DNA of 22,990 bases. It comes from a virus. The stretch lies in IMG/VR virus record IMGVR_UViG_3300009161_000248, positions 1 to 22,990 of that record; one strand, given 5' to 3'. Each line of letters starts with the position of its first letter. Position 1 is the stretch's first letter. The notes beneath the pieces are model-generated. The model worked only from the letters and a program-made list of their open reading frames with translations. It ran no database searches and was not told where the DNA came from. Below are positions 1 to 7,783 of the stretch, one piece after another. The position numbers were made by a program, and so were the translations under genes.

Positions 1-318
1 ACCCGGATTTGCTACTCGATAAGAGCCACCACCACCACCGCCAGAGGAAGTAATAGTAGAAAAAACAGAATCATTACCATTGGTCCCGCGATTGTCGTTA
101 TTATTTATGCCGCCGGGCCCGCCGCCGCCAACGGTCACAGTTATAGAAACGCCAGCAGTTACCGCAAATCCTGCTGCGGTTCTATATCCTCCCGCACCGC
201 CGCCTCCGCCTTCACCGCAACCACCACCGCCGCCACCCGCGACAACAAGGTATTCAACCGTTGGCGTTACGTTAGCCGCAGCTTTACGAGTAAAAAAGAA
301 ATTAGGTGCAGCAAACAT
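1..318 (-). CDS. Glycine-rich tail fibre/adhesin-type protein, C-terminus outside window
   Basis: The ATG at 318-316 overlaps the TAA stop of the upstream fibre gene (TAATG), and the frame stays open for 106 codons to the window edge. The N-terminus (MFAAPNFFFTRKAAANVTP) is followed by VEYLVVAGGGGGG at about residue 22 and then several glycine runs separated by short Thr/Val segments. The YLVVAGGGGGG pattern is typical of glycine-rich phage tail proteins, in which polyglycine II-like tips contact the host surface. It is the last visible gene of the virion operon and follows two other fibre genes, so a receptor-binding or fibre-tip role is likely. The 3' end is missing, so total length and C-terminal domain are unknown. 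A plus-strand proline-rich frame here is only its shadow. Confidence 0.8.
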   Translation of the reverse strand, partial: MFAAPNFFFTRKAAANVTPTVEYLVVAGGGGGGCGEGGGGGAGGYRTAAGFAVTAGVSITVTVGGGGPGGINNNDNRGTNGNDSVFSTITSSGGGGGGSYRVANPG

Positions 319-1175
319 TACGCAAACGCCTGTGCAAAGGTGCCATACCAGACAGAGTTAATGCAGACAAAACTAAGAATATCTGTGCCAGTCGTAGCGG
401 TAGTGGTAATTGTCGGCACTGTCCCGCCGGGATATTTGACACCAGTAAAGGTTGCCGTTCTTGATCCCGTTCCATCTTGTATCAGCTTCACGATAAACGA
501 AGTGCCGCTAGTCGTTGCTGGCATTGTAAACGTGCAGTTACCGGTCAACGTGTAAGAAAGAACCGTTCCGTTTGCAAGCGAAATAGTTTGTGAAGTTGAT
601 GAATTGACAATAGCTGGTGCGGTTTCGAGGTAAGCTGTAACAGTCGGATTAGTCAGAACCGGCGTAGTTAGCGTCTTGTTCGTCAGGGTGTCCGTGGTAG
701 CCCGGCCTACCAGGGTGTCGGTAGAAGTCGGAAGCGTAAGCGTACCGGTGTTTGAAATCGTAGCTATGATCGGCGCGGTCAGCGTCTTGTTCGTCAACGT
801 GTCCGTCGTCGCGCGGCCTACTAGGGTGTCGGTAGAGGTTGGTAAGGTCAACGTGCCGGTGTTTACAATTGTAGCTATGACCGGCGCGGTCAACGTCTTG
901 TTCGTCAGCGTGTCCGTCGTTGCCTTGCCGACCAGCGTATCCGTAGTAATGGGCAAGGTTAGCGTTGGCGTTCCCGCTACCGCAGGCGTTACGATGGTAG
1001 CAGTGCCGGACGTGCTTCCCGTTATTGCTATGGCGGTAGAGCTAACAGACCTGCCTGCGGTCAAGTTGCTCACCGCAACATTAACGGTTACGCCAGACTG
1101 AACAATCGGCAATACCTCTGTGCCGGCCAGAGGTGTGGTTGCTGCGGTAAGCGCGGAGATTTTTACGTTTGCCAT
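318..1175 (-). CDS. Repeat-containing tail fibre/structural protein
   Basis: A 285-aa protein very rich in Thr, Ser, Ala and Val, lacking Cys except near the C-terminus. It begins MANVKISALTAA and carries three tandem 37-residue repeats at about residues 72-178 with the signature TDTLVGRATTDTLTNKTLTAP. The TNKTLTAP motif is common in phage tail fibre and baseplate-associated proteins and forms beta-rich trimeric stalks. The C-terminal part (about residues 185-285) looks like a compact beta-sandwich ending SVWYGTFAQAFA, similar to the end domains of many podoviral fibre proteins. It lies between a collar-type fibre gene and a glycine-rich fibre gene, starting 7 bp after the former and overlapping the latter by one base. 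The Shine-Dalgarno is weak, so translational coupling is likely. The exact role (stalk, or secondary fibre) is inferred. Confidence 0.8.
   Translation of the reverse strand: MANVKISALTAATTPLAGTEVLPIVQSGVTVNVAVSNLTAGRSVSSTAIAITGSTSGTATIVTPAVAGTPTLTLPITTDTLVGKATTDTLTNKTLTAPVIATIVNTGTLTLPTSTDTLVGRATTDTLTNKTLTAPIIATISNTGTLTLPTSTDTLVGRATTDTLTNKTLTTPVLTNPTVTAYLETAPAIVNSSTSQTISLANGTVLSYTLTGNCTFTMPATTSGTSFIVKLIQDGTGSRTATFTGVKYPGGTVPTITTTATTGTDILSFVCINSVWYGTFAQAFA
673..965 (-). repeat. Three 111-bp tandem repeats inside the fibre gene
   Basis: The word GTCTTGTTCGTCA recurs at 673, 784 and 895, an exact 111-bp period, and the flanking sequence is closely similar for about 100 bp in each copy. This encodes the 37-residue TNKTLTAP repeat three times. 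The period is a multiple of three, so gain or loss of a unit would keep the reading frame. Confidence 0.9.
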
Positions 1176-1182
1176 GGTTTAT

Positions 1183-2070
1183 TTATGACTTCATGATGTA
1201 GCACAGCGCGTAATACGGAGGAAGGTTTGCGTTGGTTCCACTTACACTTCCGGCTGGAACGGCGTTTGCTACCGTAACGCCGGTAACGGCAGAACTGCTC
1301 ACCGAGCCAGACCCGCCGATTACATACGTGCCGCCCGTTGAGCCAGCAGCAGCAGATGTAAAAGGCAAGTTATGGAAATGCCCCGGATCGGTAACTGTTG
1401 CAACGTGGGTATGGCTTACAACAACCGCATCGGCAGACCCACCCGTTGCGTTAACTGCGTAGGTAGACCCGGCGCCTACAACAAACCGATCCCGAAGATT
1501 TGGCGTGCTTAAGGTGCCATCGCACAGCAACCAGCCGGTAGGAATAGACCCAATATTCCCCGACCACAAAAGAATCATGCCTGTGGCGAACCCCGTCTGC
1601 ATGGTTGGCAAAGCACCAACGCCGTTGCTGGTCAGCACTTGCCCCGTGGTTCCTACCGAAGCTACAGATTGCAGCGCGCCTGTAGCGGTAGTGCCACCAC
1701 ATACCACCGCGTAGGCGGTAGCCGTTGCGCGCCCCGTGCCACCCGACGAAACCGGAAGGGGATTACCGACACCCGCTATGCCGGAAATATCGTCGGCGCT
1801 CCACAACTGAACATCGGCATCGGTTTTTAATACAAATTTATATGCCGTCGTAATGGTTAGCCAGACTTCGGTAGTGCCTGAAACACGCCCCGCAGCGTTC
1901 AATATAATTGGATTTGAATTAGCGGTTGCGCCGGTGCTACTGGTGTATGTAGTCTCCGGCGTCGTAGTGCCTGCGGCATAGGTATACAACCTGCCGCCGG
2001 CCAATGGGACGCCGTTAGCATCAAAAAACTGCCAGCCTGCGCCAGCAACGGGAGAAAGGCCGACGGTCAT
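1183..2070 (-). CDS. Tail collar-domain fibre protein
   Basis: A 295-aa protein with three recognisable parts. Residues 13-38 (WQFFDANGVPLAGGRLYTY) match the N-terminal module of many podoviral fibres, which anchors or starts the stalk. Residues 105-160 contain GGTG and GQVLTSNGVGALPTMQ, a fibre repeat seen in trimeric phage fibres. Residues 164-295 form a phage tail collar domain (GMILLWSGNIGSIPTGWLLC, then TPNLRDRFVVGAG). His pairs H220/H222 and H231/H233 (SHTHVATV, PGHFH) resemble the HxH metal sites of collar-type fibre tips. It is the first large gene after the portal group and is followed by two other fibre genes, so host recognition is its likely role. The start is the ATG at 2070, just after the stop of the 90-aa gene; the Shine-Dalgarno is poor. 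Confidence 0.88.
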   Translation of the reverse strand: MTVGLSPVAGAGWQFFDANGVPLAGGRLYTYAAGTTTPETTYTSSTGATANSNPIILNAAGRVSGTTEVWLTITTAYKFVLKTDADVQLWSADDISGIAGVGNPLPVSSGGTGRATATAYAVVCGGTTATGALQSVASVGTTGQVLTSNGVGALPTMQTGFATGMILLWSGNIGSIPTGWLLCDGTLSTPNLRDRFVVGAGSTYAVNATGGSADAVVVSHTHVATVTDPGHFHNLPFTSAAAGSTGGTYVIGGSGSVSSSAVTGVTVANAVPAGSVSGTNANLPPYYALCYIMKS

Positions 2071-2076
2071 TTTTGC

Positions 2077-2349
2077 TTACTCATATATGATTGTTGCGAC
2101 TACCGTTCCCGATATGACAACGTAAAGCCCTTTGCTTGCCGATATACCATTATTGGTAAACAGATAGTTACCCGCAGCGGTAGGGGCAAACACGCCGAGT
2201 ATTGTCGGGTCACCAGTGCTTGCGGTGCCGGAATCGTAAACCGTGATAAGCGGCGTTGCGCTTGCGGCGCTAACAAAGATGCCTTTCAAGACCGTAAACC
2301 CGACTTTGACTTGGTTAGTTGCGCTAATGCTTTTGTAGTTGGCTGACAT
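2077..2349 (-). CDS. Small beta-rich virion-associated protein, function unknown
   Basis: A 90-aa protein (MSANYKSISATNQVKVGFTV onward) with alternating hydrophobic and Ser/Thr/Gly residues and no strongly charged stretch, suggesting a small beta-sandwich. It ends VVATIIYE. It has a GAGG Shine-Dalgarno a few bases before its ATG. Its position between a portal-adjacent gene and the collar fibre, on the same strand, suggests a minor structural role such as a head decoration or fibre-attachment protein. No family name is claimed. Confidence 0.75.
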   Translation of the reverse strand: MSANYKSISATNQVKVGFTVLKGIFVSAASATPLITVYDSGTASTGDPTILGVFAPTAAGNYLFTNNGISASKGLYVVISGTVVATIIYE

Positions 2350-2357
2350 GATTTACC

Positions 2358-2723
2358 TCAAGCTAGGAATCGAAGTTTGTACAGTGTGCGTAAGTAAATT
2401 TCAACGATGTTGTCAATAAGCTGTTGCAACGCCGTGTCCGACTTGTCGCACACATCGTATCGACTGGCTTCAATTTCTTTTAGCTGGTCGTCCAAGAACT
2501 CAATGATGTTGGTTGTTTTCTTGGCTGACATAAGCGATATCGGGCCAATCAAACCATTCCGGCCTTGGTAGGCTTCTGCAAAATCGTCAGCAGCGCCCAC
2601 GATACGGTCGTAAAAGACGTTCAAGGCTACATGCTTTGAGTAGCTGCGGGTGTTGAGATGGACGCTATGCGCCACGTCCCGCGCCAAAAACAACATCCCC
2701 ATAAAGTCACATGCTTTGGTCAC
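2358..2723 (-). CDS. Small alpha-helical (Dps/ferritin-like, DUF5856-type) phage protein
   Basis: A 121-aa protein starting with GTG at 2723-2721; this GTG overlaps the portal stop in a GTGA arrangement, so translation is coupled. It is mostly helical, with the pattern HLNTRSYSKHVALNVFYDRI at about residues 22-41 followed by D-D-FAEAYQGR. That combination of spaced His, Tyr and acidic residues resembles the ferritin-like four-helix proteins (DUF5856 type) found next to portal genes in other podoviruses. Whether the metal-site residues are functional cannot be judged from sequence alone. The family name is from memory and should be treated as probable. Confidence 0.75.
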   Translation of the reverse strand: MTKACDFMGMLFLARDVAHSVHLNTRSYSKHVALNVFYDRIVGAADDFAEAYQGRNGLIGPISLMSAKKTTNIIEFLDDQLKEIEASRYDVCDKSDTALQQLIDNIVEIYLRTLYKLRFLA

Positions 2724-4969
2724 TGTGGCGTTCCTTGCGGTGGCATTTGTTCCATACCTTGCGGTGGCATCATTTCAGGTGGCATTTCCGGTGGCATCTG
2801 TTCCATTCCCTCTTGGGGCATTTCGGACATACCGGGCATAGATTCTTCGCGCATGTCCGGCATTTGGTTCATCATGCCTTGCGATTCTATCGCCGCTGCA
2901 ACCACACCCATTGCAATATCTTGTATCTGTTCTTCACTCATTCCGGCCTGCACCGCGCTAATGCGTTTAGTTTCCGCGTCGTAAGCTTTGACTTCGGCCT
3001 CAAACTCTTTGACCTTCAGCGTCTGCGCTTCCATCGACTTGTTGACGTTTTGCAGCATGCCGTGCATCTGCTCCATCTCTTTAGCCATAGCCTGCATCTG
3101 CTGGTTGGCCGCTTGAAGCGCAGGATCGTCCTCATTGGACAGCAGTTTCGGGTCGATAGTCTTGGCAAACCGTGCGGCCATTTCCTGCGCGCCCGGCCAA
3201 TCCATGTGTTTGATAAAGAGATCGCCGGCCACCGCCCACAGTTGCGGGTTGCCTTGCAGCAGTTGGCTCATGGCGTCGAGCGACTCCTGCCGCTTGGTCA
3301 TGTAGCTCGGGCCGGTAGTTACCGCAACGTCGTATTTGCCGACATTGGGGTTGTAAATCTTCTTGATAACAATGCCCTGCTCGTTCTCAATCTTCTTGAC
3401 CGCCATTGGTTGCGTCGGGTCAATCATAGCCTGGTCGGTTTCGCCATCCAGACCGATGATGCGAGCAATGCGTTGCGTGTCGTAAATCTTCGGAATCAGA
3501 TCGACCAGTTGCCGCGTCGCGTAGCGAATGGCGCGCGCCAAGTTGTCTACGTAGTGATAAGTGCCCGTATCCGACTGCTTTTCCCGCGCCAGAATAGCTC
3601 GCCCGGAGCGTTCGTTGCTGGTTGCCCCAAGGCTAGAGTCATATTGCCCCGTTGAGCTTTTAATGTCGTCTGCCGCCCCCGCTTTGGCTTGCAACAGACC
3701 ACTGGAGGCCATTGGCGGCTGTGACCGCGCCGGCAACGGTAGCACGCCGCCTTGTCCGTCGGTTACGTCGGGGTTAACTTCCAGATACGGCCAGTTGTTG
3801 ATGTTGGCCGTTTTCCACTGCGTTTCGTAACCCTCAAACTGACCGCCGTAGCCAATAAACGGTGCCTTCGGCGCCAGCGCCAGCATTTCTGCTTCTTGGC
3901 TAACCCAATAGTTATACATCCGTTGGGCGTCTTTGGCGTTTCGCACCAGCCCGCTGACGTACATACGGCCATCTATCTCGAATTCGTTGCCAATTACGCG
4001 GATAACGGGGATATATTTGCCCGCCCAATCGCGTTCTTCCAGCACCTCAAAACCGTTGGTTTTGCACCATTTGACCGACCTAACGTCCACATCTCGGGTC
4101 TTTAGAGGCTTTAAACCCATCATTTCGGCCTGTTTGGCCTCCGGCGAGCCAGCCATTGCGGTGATGCCGCTGTGATACTGGTGCAGTTTCTTGGCTTCAT
4201 GCTTGATGTAGAAGTATTCCGCAATCCGCACTGTGTCTTGGTTAATCCACGCGTTTAGCTGCCCGTCGCCCACGCCGTAGGCTAGGCTTGACAGCGGTGC
4301 CGCGTTAGGAAACTGGCGTTCGTAGTCGTCTTTGGTGATTTCTTGATTGATAAAACACCATTCGGCATCCGAACCGCACGGGTCTTGGATCGTCGGGTCC
4401 ATATAGACGCTAAACGAGTCTCGAATACGCCCAATCCGCAGGTCTTGCTCAAAAGTGTTGTCGTCGCAGTATTCCGTCAGGATGCGAAAGTAACCTTCGC
4501 CAAACGTCACCTGGTTGTCGCACGCCGTGTCGTAGGCTACGTCAGCGTCCGAGATATACTCTATGTGCCGCACCAAACCGTTGAATATCTCGGCCACCTC
4601 AATGTCGGCCTTGTCGTCAGCGGGGATAACCTTGCCACTTGGCCGGTTCTGCCGCTGGTCGTTGGTCACTTGCAACACATGCTGCGGCAGCTTGTTGATG
4701 GTCAGGCAGGGGCGCGCGTTAATCGTCTGGCCTTGCACCGAACCGCGTGTTGCCAGCACATCTGCCGGCCATTGCCACTGGTTGTCGGGCGAGGCCGCGC
4801 GGAAGCGCAGGTCGTCCAGTTCGTCCTCACGGGAATCCGAATACGCCGAGATCGCCATTGTGAGGCGTGTGCGCATGGTTGCCAGCATCTCGCCATTGTC
4901 ACGGTCGGACTTAGTGCCGCCCGACGCCACGGCGCCGGCTTCGTTAATGCCTGTGTCCTGATAGGCCAC
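2720..4969 (-). CDS. Portal protein (P22 gp1-like)
   Basis: A 749-aa protein, close to the length of P22-type portals (about 725 aa). The portal forms the dodecameric ring at the DNA entry vertex on which the terminase docks. Recognisable segments are ARPCLTINKLPQHVLQVTND near residue 85, FNGLVRHIEYISDADVAYD near residue 140, and VTFGEGYFRIL just after, all characteristic of this family. About residues 620-690 are predicted coiled coil (Gln/Met/Glu/Lys rich). The last 60 residues are a low-complexity Met-Pro-Glu-Gln tail (MPPEMPPEMMPPQGMEQMPP). The start is GTG at 4969-4967, sharing one base with the TAG of the upstream small gene and preceded by AAGGGC at a good distance. It follows the terminase genes, the usual order. 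Confidence 0.93.
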   Translation of the reverse strand: MAYQDTGINEAGAVASGGTKSDRDNGEMLATMRTRLTMAISAYSDSREDELDDLRFRAASPDNQWQWPADVLATRGSVQGQTINARPCLTINKLPQHVLQVTNDQRQNRPSGKVIPADDKADIEVAEIFNGLVRHIEYISDADVAYDTACDNQVTFGEGYFRILTEYCDDNTFEQDLRIGRIRDSFSVYMDPTIQDPCGSDAEWCFINQEITKDDYERQFPNAAPLSSLAYGVGDGQLNAWINQDTVRIAEYFYIKHEAKKLHQYHSGITAMAGSPEAKQAEMMGLKPLKTRDVDVRSVKWCKTNGFEVLEERDWAGKYIPVIRVIGNEFEIDGRMYVSGLVRNAKDAQRMYNYWVSQEAEMLALAPKAPFIGYGGQFEGYETQWKTANINNWPYLEVNPDVTDGQGGVLPLPARSQPPMASSGLLQAKAGAADDIKSSTGQYDSSLGATSNERSGRAILAREKQSDTGTYHYVDNLARAIRYATRQLVDLIPKIYDTQRIARIIGLDGETDQAMIDPTQPMAVKKIENEQGIVIKKIYNPNVGKYDVAVTTGPSYMTKRQESLDAMSQLLQGNPQLWAVAGDLFIKHMDWPGAQEMAARFAKTIDPKLLSNEDDPALQAANQQMQAMAKEMEQMHGMLQNVNKSMEAQTLKVKEFEAEVKAYDAETKRISAVQAGMSEEQIQDIAMGVVAAAIESQGMMNQMPDMREESMPGMSEMPQEGMEQMPPEMPPEMMPPQGMEQMPPQGTPQ

Positions 4970-5112
4970 TACTTGCCCTTCTTCTTGCCCGCCGCAGCGC
5001 GCTTGACAGAATAGGCTATCGCCACGGCCTGCTTGATCGGCTTGCCCGCCTTAACTTCCGCTTTGATGTTCTTGCGGAAGGCCATTGAACTGGGTGACTT
5101 AACAAGGGGCAT
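4969..5112 (-). CDS. 47-aa basic phage protein preceding the portal
   Basis: It reads MPLVKSPSSMAFRKNIKAE onward and ends AAAGKKKGK. The segment GKPIKQAVAIAYSVKR matches a small lysine-rich protein (DUF6496-like) that I know from many phages, always near head genes and without known function. I chose the ATG at 5112-5110 because the family begins MPLVKS; the longer frame upstream would overrun the neighbouring gene. Its stop shares one base with the portal GTG and its start lies one base after the stop of the next upstream gene, so the group is tightly coupled. About one residue in four is Lys or Arg, so nucleic-acid contact is possible but unproven. Confidence 0.78.
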   Translation of the reverse strand: MPLVKSPSSMAFRKNIKAEVKAGKPIKQAVAIAYSVKRAAAGKKKGK

Positions 5113-5113
5113 G

Positions 5114-5260
5114 TTATCGTTTCTTTGCAGTTTTGGCCGATTGCTTGAACGCCTTGGCAGTCGGCGCGCCGGGGGCACCCGGCTTACGCATTTTCTCTTT
5201 GCTGCCCGCAGCTATTCTGTCGCGCTTGGCGTTAATATTGGCGTAGAGTCCGGGTTTCAT
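5114..5260 (-). CDS. 48-aa basic phage protein, function unknown
   Basis: This gene is short and easily missed. It begins MKPGLYANINAKRDRIAAGS, continues KEKMRKPGAPGAPTAKAF and ends AKTAKKR before a TAA. I recognise the MKPGLYANIN...MRKPG...APTAKAF pattern as a small conserved protein of podovirus-like phages that sits in this same cluster between terminase and portal. It is strongly basic. It starts 2 bp after the stop of the upstream 85-aa gene and ends 1 bp before the next start, as expected of a coupled operon gene. No function is known to me. Confidence 0.8.
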   Translation of the reverse strand: MKPGLYANINAKRDRIAAGSKEKMRKPGAPGAPTAKAFKQSAKTAKKR

Positions 5261-5262
5261 GA

Positions 5263-5520
5263 TTAGCACTTCCATCGTCTAAGGGATGCTTTAGCACGTT
5301 CTGCCGGGCCTTTGGCCTTGGCTACCACGCCCGACATTCTGGCGCAAAACGACGCTTTGCGCCCCTTTGCGGCGGGTGTTTTAGGATTCGGTGCCGGGGC
5401 TTTCAAGTTGCTGCCGGTCGCGGCATTATACTTAGCGCGCCCTTTGGCGGTCAGGCCAGCGCCTTTGCTGACCGGGCGCTTCTCTCCCCGGCCAACCGAT
5501 AGCGATACGCTTTTCTTCAT
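5263..5520 (-). CDS. 85-aa basic protein (DUF6321-like)
   Basis: It contains KGAGLTAKGRAKYNAATGSN at about residues 19-38 and SFCARMSGVVAKAKGPAERA at about residues 57-76, ending ASLRRWKC. This combination matches a small basic phage protein family (DUF6321 in my memory) usually encoded between the large terminase and the portal. The ATG overlaps the terminase stop in an ATGA arrangement (5520-5517), so it is translationally coupled. Two Cys (in SFCARM and the terminal WKC) are family features. Function unknown; a packaging accessory role is possible from context only. Confidence 0.82.
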   Translation of the reverse strand: MKKSVSLSVGRGEKRPVSKGAGLTAKGRAKYNAATGSNLKAPAPNPKTPAAKGRKASFCARMSGVVAKAKGPAERAKASLRRWKC

Positions 5521-7040
5521 GACCCCATCCAGGAGTTAGTCACGCCAGCGTGCGATGACGCGCTGCGTTTGGCCGGTTCCCGATACTCGCGGTGCGCGAC
5601 GGGGAAGGCAAAGGTTACGGCCAGCGCGTCAGCAGCATCCGGTGATGCCAATCCACGACTACGCATCTCTTTTTTCCCCTCAAGGAAAATGGTGCCGCTG
5701 CTGTTAGGCTTCTTCATGGGGCCGACCAAATCGGCTTTTAGCTGACGGTCGTTTGGAATGGAAGCTGTTTTCAACCAATCCTTCATGGTGCCCCACATCT
5801 CAGCCCGCTTGTTGCCCCACATAATAGAGTTCTTGGCCTTCCAACCAAAGTTTACCCCGCGTACCTTATAACGCTGCTCGGTCAGCCTGTCAAGTATGCC
5901 GTAGCCAAGGCCACCTTCGTCAATTACCGACAGGATTGGCTTGTATTCCTCGATGGCGTCGATTACCCGCCCAACTATAGTCATGGTGTCCTCGCCCGAG
6001 TAGCGTTTGATTGCCACAATGTCCCGCCCTTGGCGCACCACCAGCACGGTCGAGTCAGCGCCGCCTCTGGCCGGGTCTATACCTAATACTATAGGCGCAG
6101 TAGTGTCCTTCCACCGTTCGCGGTTCATGGCGTCCTCGACCAGCATGGGCTTAATAAACTGATCCTCACCCGCGTCGGGAAATTCGCCATACACCTCGAC
6201 CTTGGCCTGTGGTGAATCCTCGCCATACTCCGCAATAATCTGCTCGTATACCTGTTTGTCCGTGTCCTCGACCGTTCTTGCATCGACGCTGCGGGTGTTC
6301 CAAAACGCTCGTTTGGCGTGGAAGCACTCAAAGAAGTAACCCTCGTTGCGGCGCGGGTTGCTGAAGGCAAACCAATACCGGTCTGGCGTGTTTTCCGTAA
6401 AGAACCCGGCGCCCACCTCCCATATCGGGTTGGGTATGCCTGACGACTCGTCGAAGATGAGCATCATGCCGTCCTGGTTGTGGACACCCGCGTAGCTATC
6501 TGGATTCTCAGCCGACCACAGCTTGCCCTCTGCCGCCCAGTAGCGTGTGCCTTTCTTCAGGTCGCGCTCGACTAGTTCGCACAGCCACTGCGCCGGCACC
6601 AGCTTCGTTGCGCTGATCTCAAACCAGTGGTTGTTGATGGTCATCGCCGCCCACTTGGTCAGTTCAGCCCAAGTCACCGACCTTAGCTGACTCTCCGAGT
6701 TGGCACTGATGACGATGCTGCCGCCGATGCGGGTGGTCAGCATCCACAGCACCAACCAAGACACTAAGGCCGACTTGCCAATTCCGCGCCCAGATGACAC
6801 CGCTTCCCGCAAGGTGTCCATCTGCACCTTACCCTTGTTACCGTCGATGTGCTTCTTAATGTCGCGCAGCACCTCGCGCTGCCATTTTCTTGGGCCACGG
6901 AACTTATGCAGCGGGGTGTTCTTCTGCCCCCACGGAAACGCAAACAACACGAACGCCTCGGGGTCGTCGGCCAGCGCGGGCGACCACAACTCCACCATCA
7001 ACTTCTGTTCTTCGTCTGACTTATAGACCGGCTGTTGCAT
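5517..7040 (-). CDS. terL: Terminase large subunit
   Basis: A 507-aa packaging motor and nuclease. The N-terminal ATPase has Walker A GRGIGKS at residues 84-90 and Walker B MLIFDES at 193-199. The C-terminal RNase H-like nuclease has its acidic residues in GIDPARGGADS (D322), SVIDEGG (D374/E375) and SPDAADAL (D468/D471). All key residues are present and the length is normal, so it should be active. It drives ATP-dependent translocation of phage DNA into the prohead at the portal and cuts the concatemer. The ATG shares one base with the stop of the small subunit gene (TAATG). Downstream lie three tiny basic genes and the portal. Confidence 0.95.
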   Translation of the reverse strand: MQQPVYKSDEEQKLMVELWSPALADDPEAFVLFAFPWGQKNTPLHKFRGPRKWQREVLRDIKKHIDGNKGKVQMDTLREAVSSGRGIGKSALVSWLVLWMLTTRIGGSIVISANSESQLRSVTWAELTKWAAMTINNHWFEISATKLVPAQWLCELVERDLKKGTRYWAAEGKLWSAENPDSYAGVHNQDGMMLIFDESSGIPNPIWEVGAGFFTENTPDRYWFAFSNPRRNEGYFFECFHAKRAFWNTRSVDARTVEDTDKQVYEQIIAEYGEDSPQAKVEVYGEFPDAGEDQFIKPMLVEDAMNRERWKDTTAPIVLGIDPARGGADSTVLVVRQGRDIVAIKRYSGEDTMTIVGRVIDAIEEYKPILSVIDEGGLGYGILDRLTEQRYKVRGVNFGWKAKNSIMWGNKRAEMWGTMKDWLKTASIPNDRQLKADLVGPMKKPNSSGTIFLEGKKEMRSRGLASPDAADALAVTFAFPVAHREYREPAKRSASSHAGVTNSWMGS

Positions 7041-7444
7041 TACCCGGCAATCTCAACCGCTTGGCCTTCGATCACCCTTGCGCGGGCTTCTTCCAGCGCC
7101 GTGATGACGCTAATCTTCTGATACACGTCCACACTGATCTCTTGCCGGGCCGTCCAACCATGGACGTGTTGTAGGATCGCCAGGCTCGCTTTAGCGTCGC
7201 CCTGTTCCGATGCCTCGTTCAGACGGCGGGCGGTTTGCATCTCGTTGTCAGCCTTACCCTTCTGCGCGGCCATCTCGGCCAATGGGTCAAATTGGCACAA
7301 TTGGCGATACTCCGTAGGGAGCATCCCGGCAGCTAGCGCCAGTGAGTCTCCTTTTAACCCCAAATTAGATGCAGTGTATATAGCGTTCAAACGCTGCTCG
7401 GTCGCCTTGACAACGCGGGGTGCAAAAGGGAGTGACTTGAACAT
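7040..7444 (-). CDS. terS: Terminase small subunit
   Basis: A 134-aa protein directly upstream of the large terminase and overlapping it by one base. The segment from about residue 13 (KATEQRLNAIYTASNLGLKG) to about 50 looks like a helix-turn-helix DNA-binding region, followed by a helical oligomerisation part (AEMAAQKGKADNEMQTARRL and ASLAILQHVHGW). This matches small terminases, which recognise the packaging site and load the large subunit. The ATG at 7444-7442 has only a weak Shine-Dalgarno (CAGG close to the start), and a good promoter -10 box lies just 5 bp upstream, so the message may be almost leaderless, or the true start could be further in. Confidence 0.85.
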   Translation of the reverse strand: MFKSLPFAPRVVKATEQRLNAIYTASNLGLKGDSLALAAGMLPTEYRQLCQFDPLAEMAAQKGKADNEMQTARRLNEASEQGDAKASLAILQHVHGWTARQEISVDVYQKISVITALEEARARVIEGQAVEIAG

Positions 7445-7449
7445 AGCCT

Positions 7450-7479
7450 GTTATAGCACGACTGTTTTCCGTTTGCCAA
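7450..7479 (-). promoter_or_regulatory. Candidate sigma70 promoter for the terminase/virion operon
   Basis: On the minus strand TTGGCA (7479-7474), an 18-bp spacer, then TATAAC (7455-7450). Each box has 5 of 6 consensus bases and the -10 has an extended TG (TGCTATAAC). Transcription would start near 7443-7444, which is the first base of the small terminase ATG. Confidence 0.55.
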
Positions 7480-7623
7480 TATGACAATTTTGCCTATGCC
7501 GTAGTTTGCAAGAGAATGTGTTGCATGTTGGCTAAAAAATAAAAAATTGTTCACGAACGATGCCGTGACCGACACGGCCAGCGCCGGGGCCTCCCTCCCC
7601 CATGCTGCACTGCAACACGCATC

Positions 7624-7667
<44 letters not shown>

Positions 7668-7677
7668 CCGACCAGCC

Positions 7678-7764
7678 TTTTGTATGTAGTCGCCTTGCAA
7701 ACATAGCAATCGTTCACGCCAGTTTGCATGTAGCCTCCTTGCAGTTTGCATGTAGCCTCCTTGC
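7678..7764. repeat. Three iteron-like repeats
   Basis: Two exact tandem 22-bp copies lie at 7721-7742 and 7743-7764, with core GCATGTAGCCTCCTTGC. A third, diverged copy (4 mismatches in 21 bp) lies upstream at 7678-7698. The array is non-coding and in the divergent control region, so it may bind a phage or host protein, as origin iterons or operators do. Confidence 0.85.
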
Positions 7765-7783
7765 AAACCAGCTTTTGAGGCTA

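Noticed and set aside
80-361. Proline-rich plus-strand protein
   Set aside because: Complement of the glycine runs in the minus-strand fibre gene, which has a clear start and family signature.
2711-3655. 314-codon plus-strand open frame opposite the portal gene
   Set aside because: Composition is rich in His, Leu and Arg as expected of an antisense shadow; it has no ribosome site and the portal on the other strand is certain.
4343-5014. 223-codon plus-strand frame opposite the portal N-terminus
   Set aside because: Antisense shadow with Val/Arg/His-rich composition, overlapping the portal start and the small gene ahead of it.
7678-7764. Possible CRISPR array
   Set aside because: Two repeats are directly tandem with no spacer, the third is diverged, and no cas genes are present.
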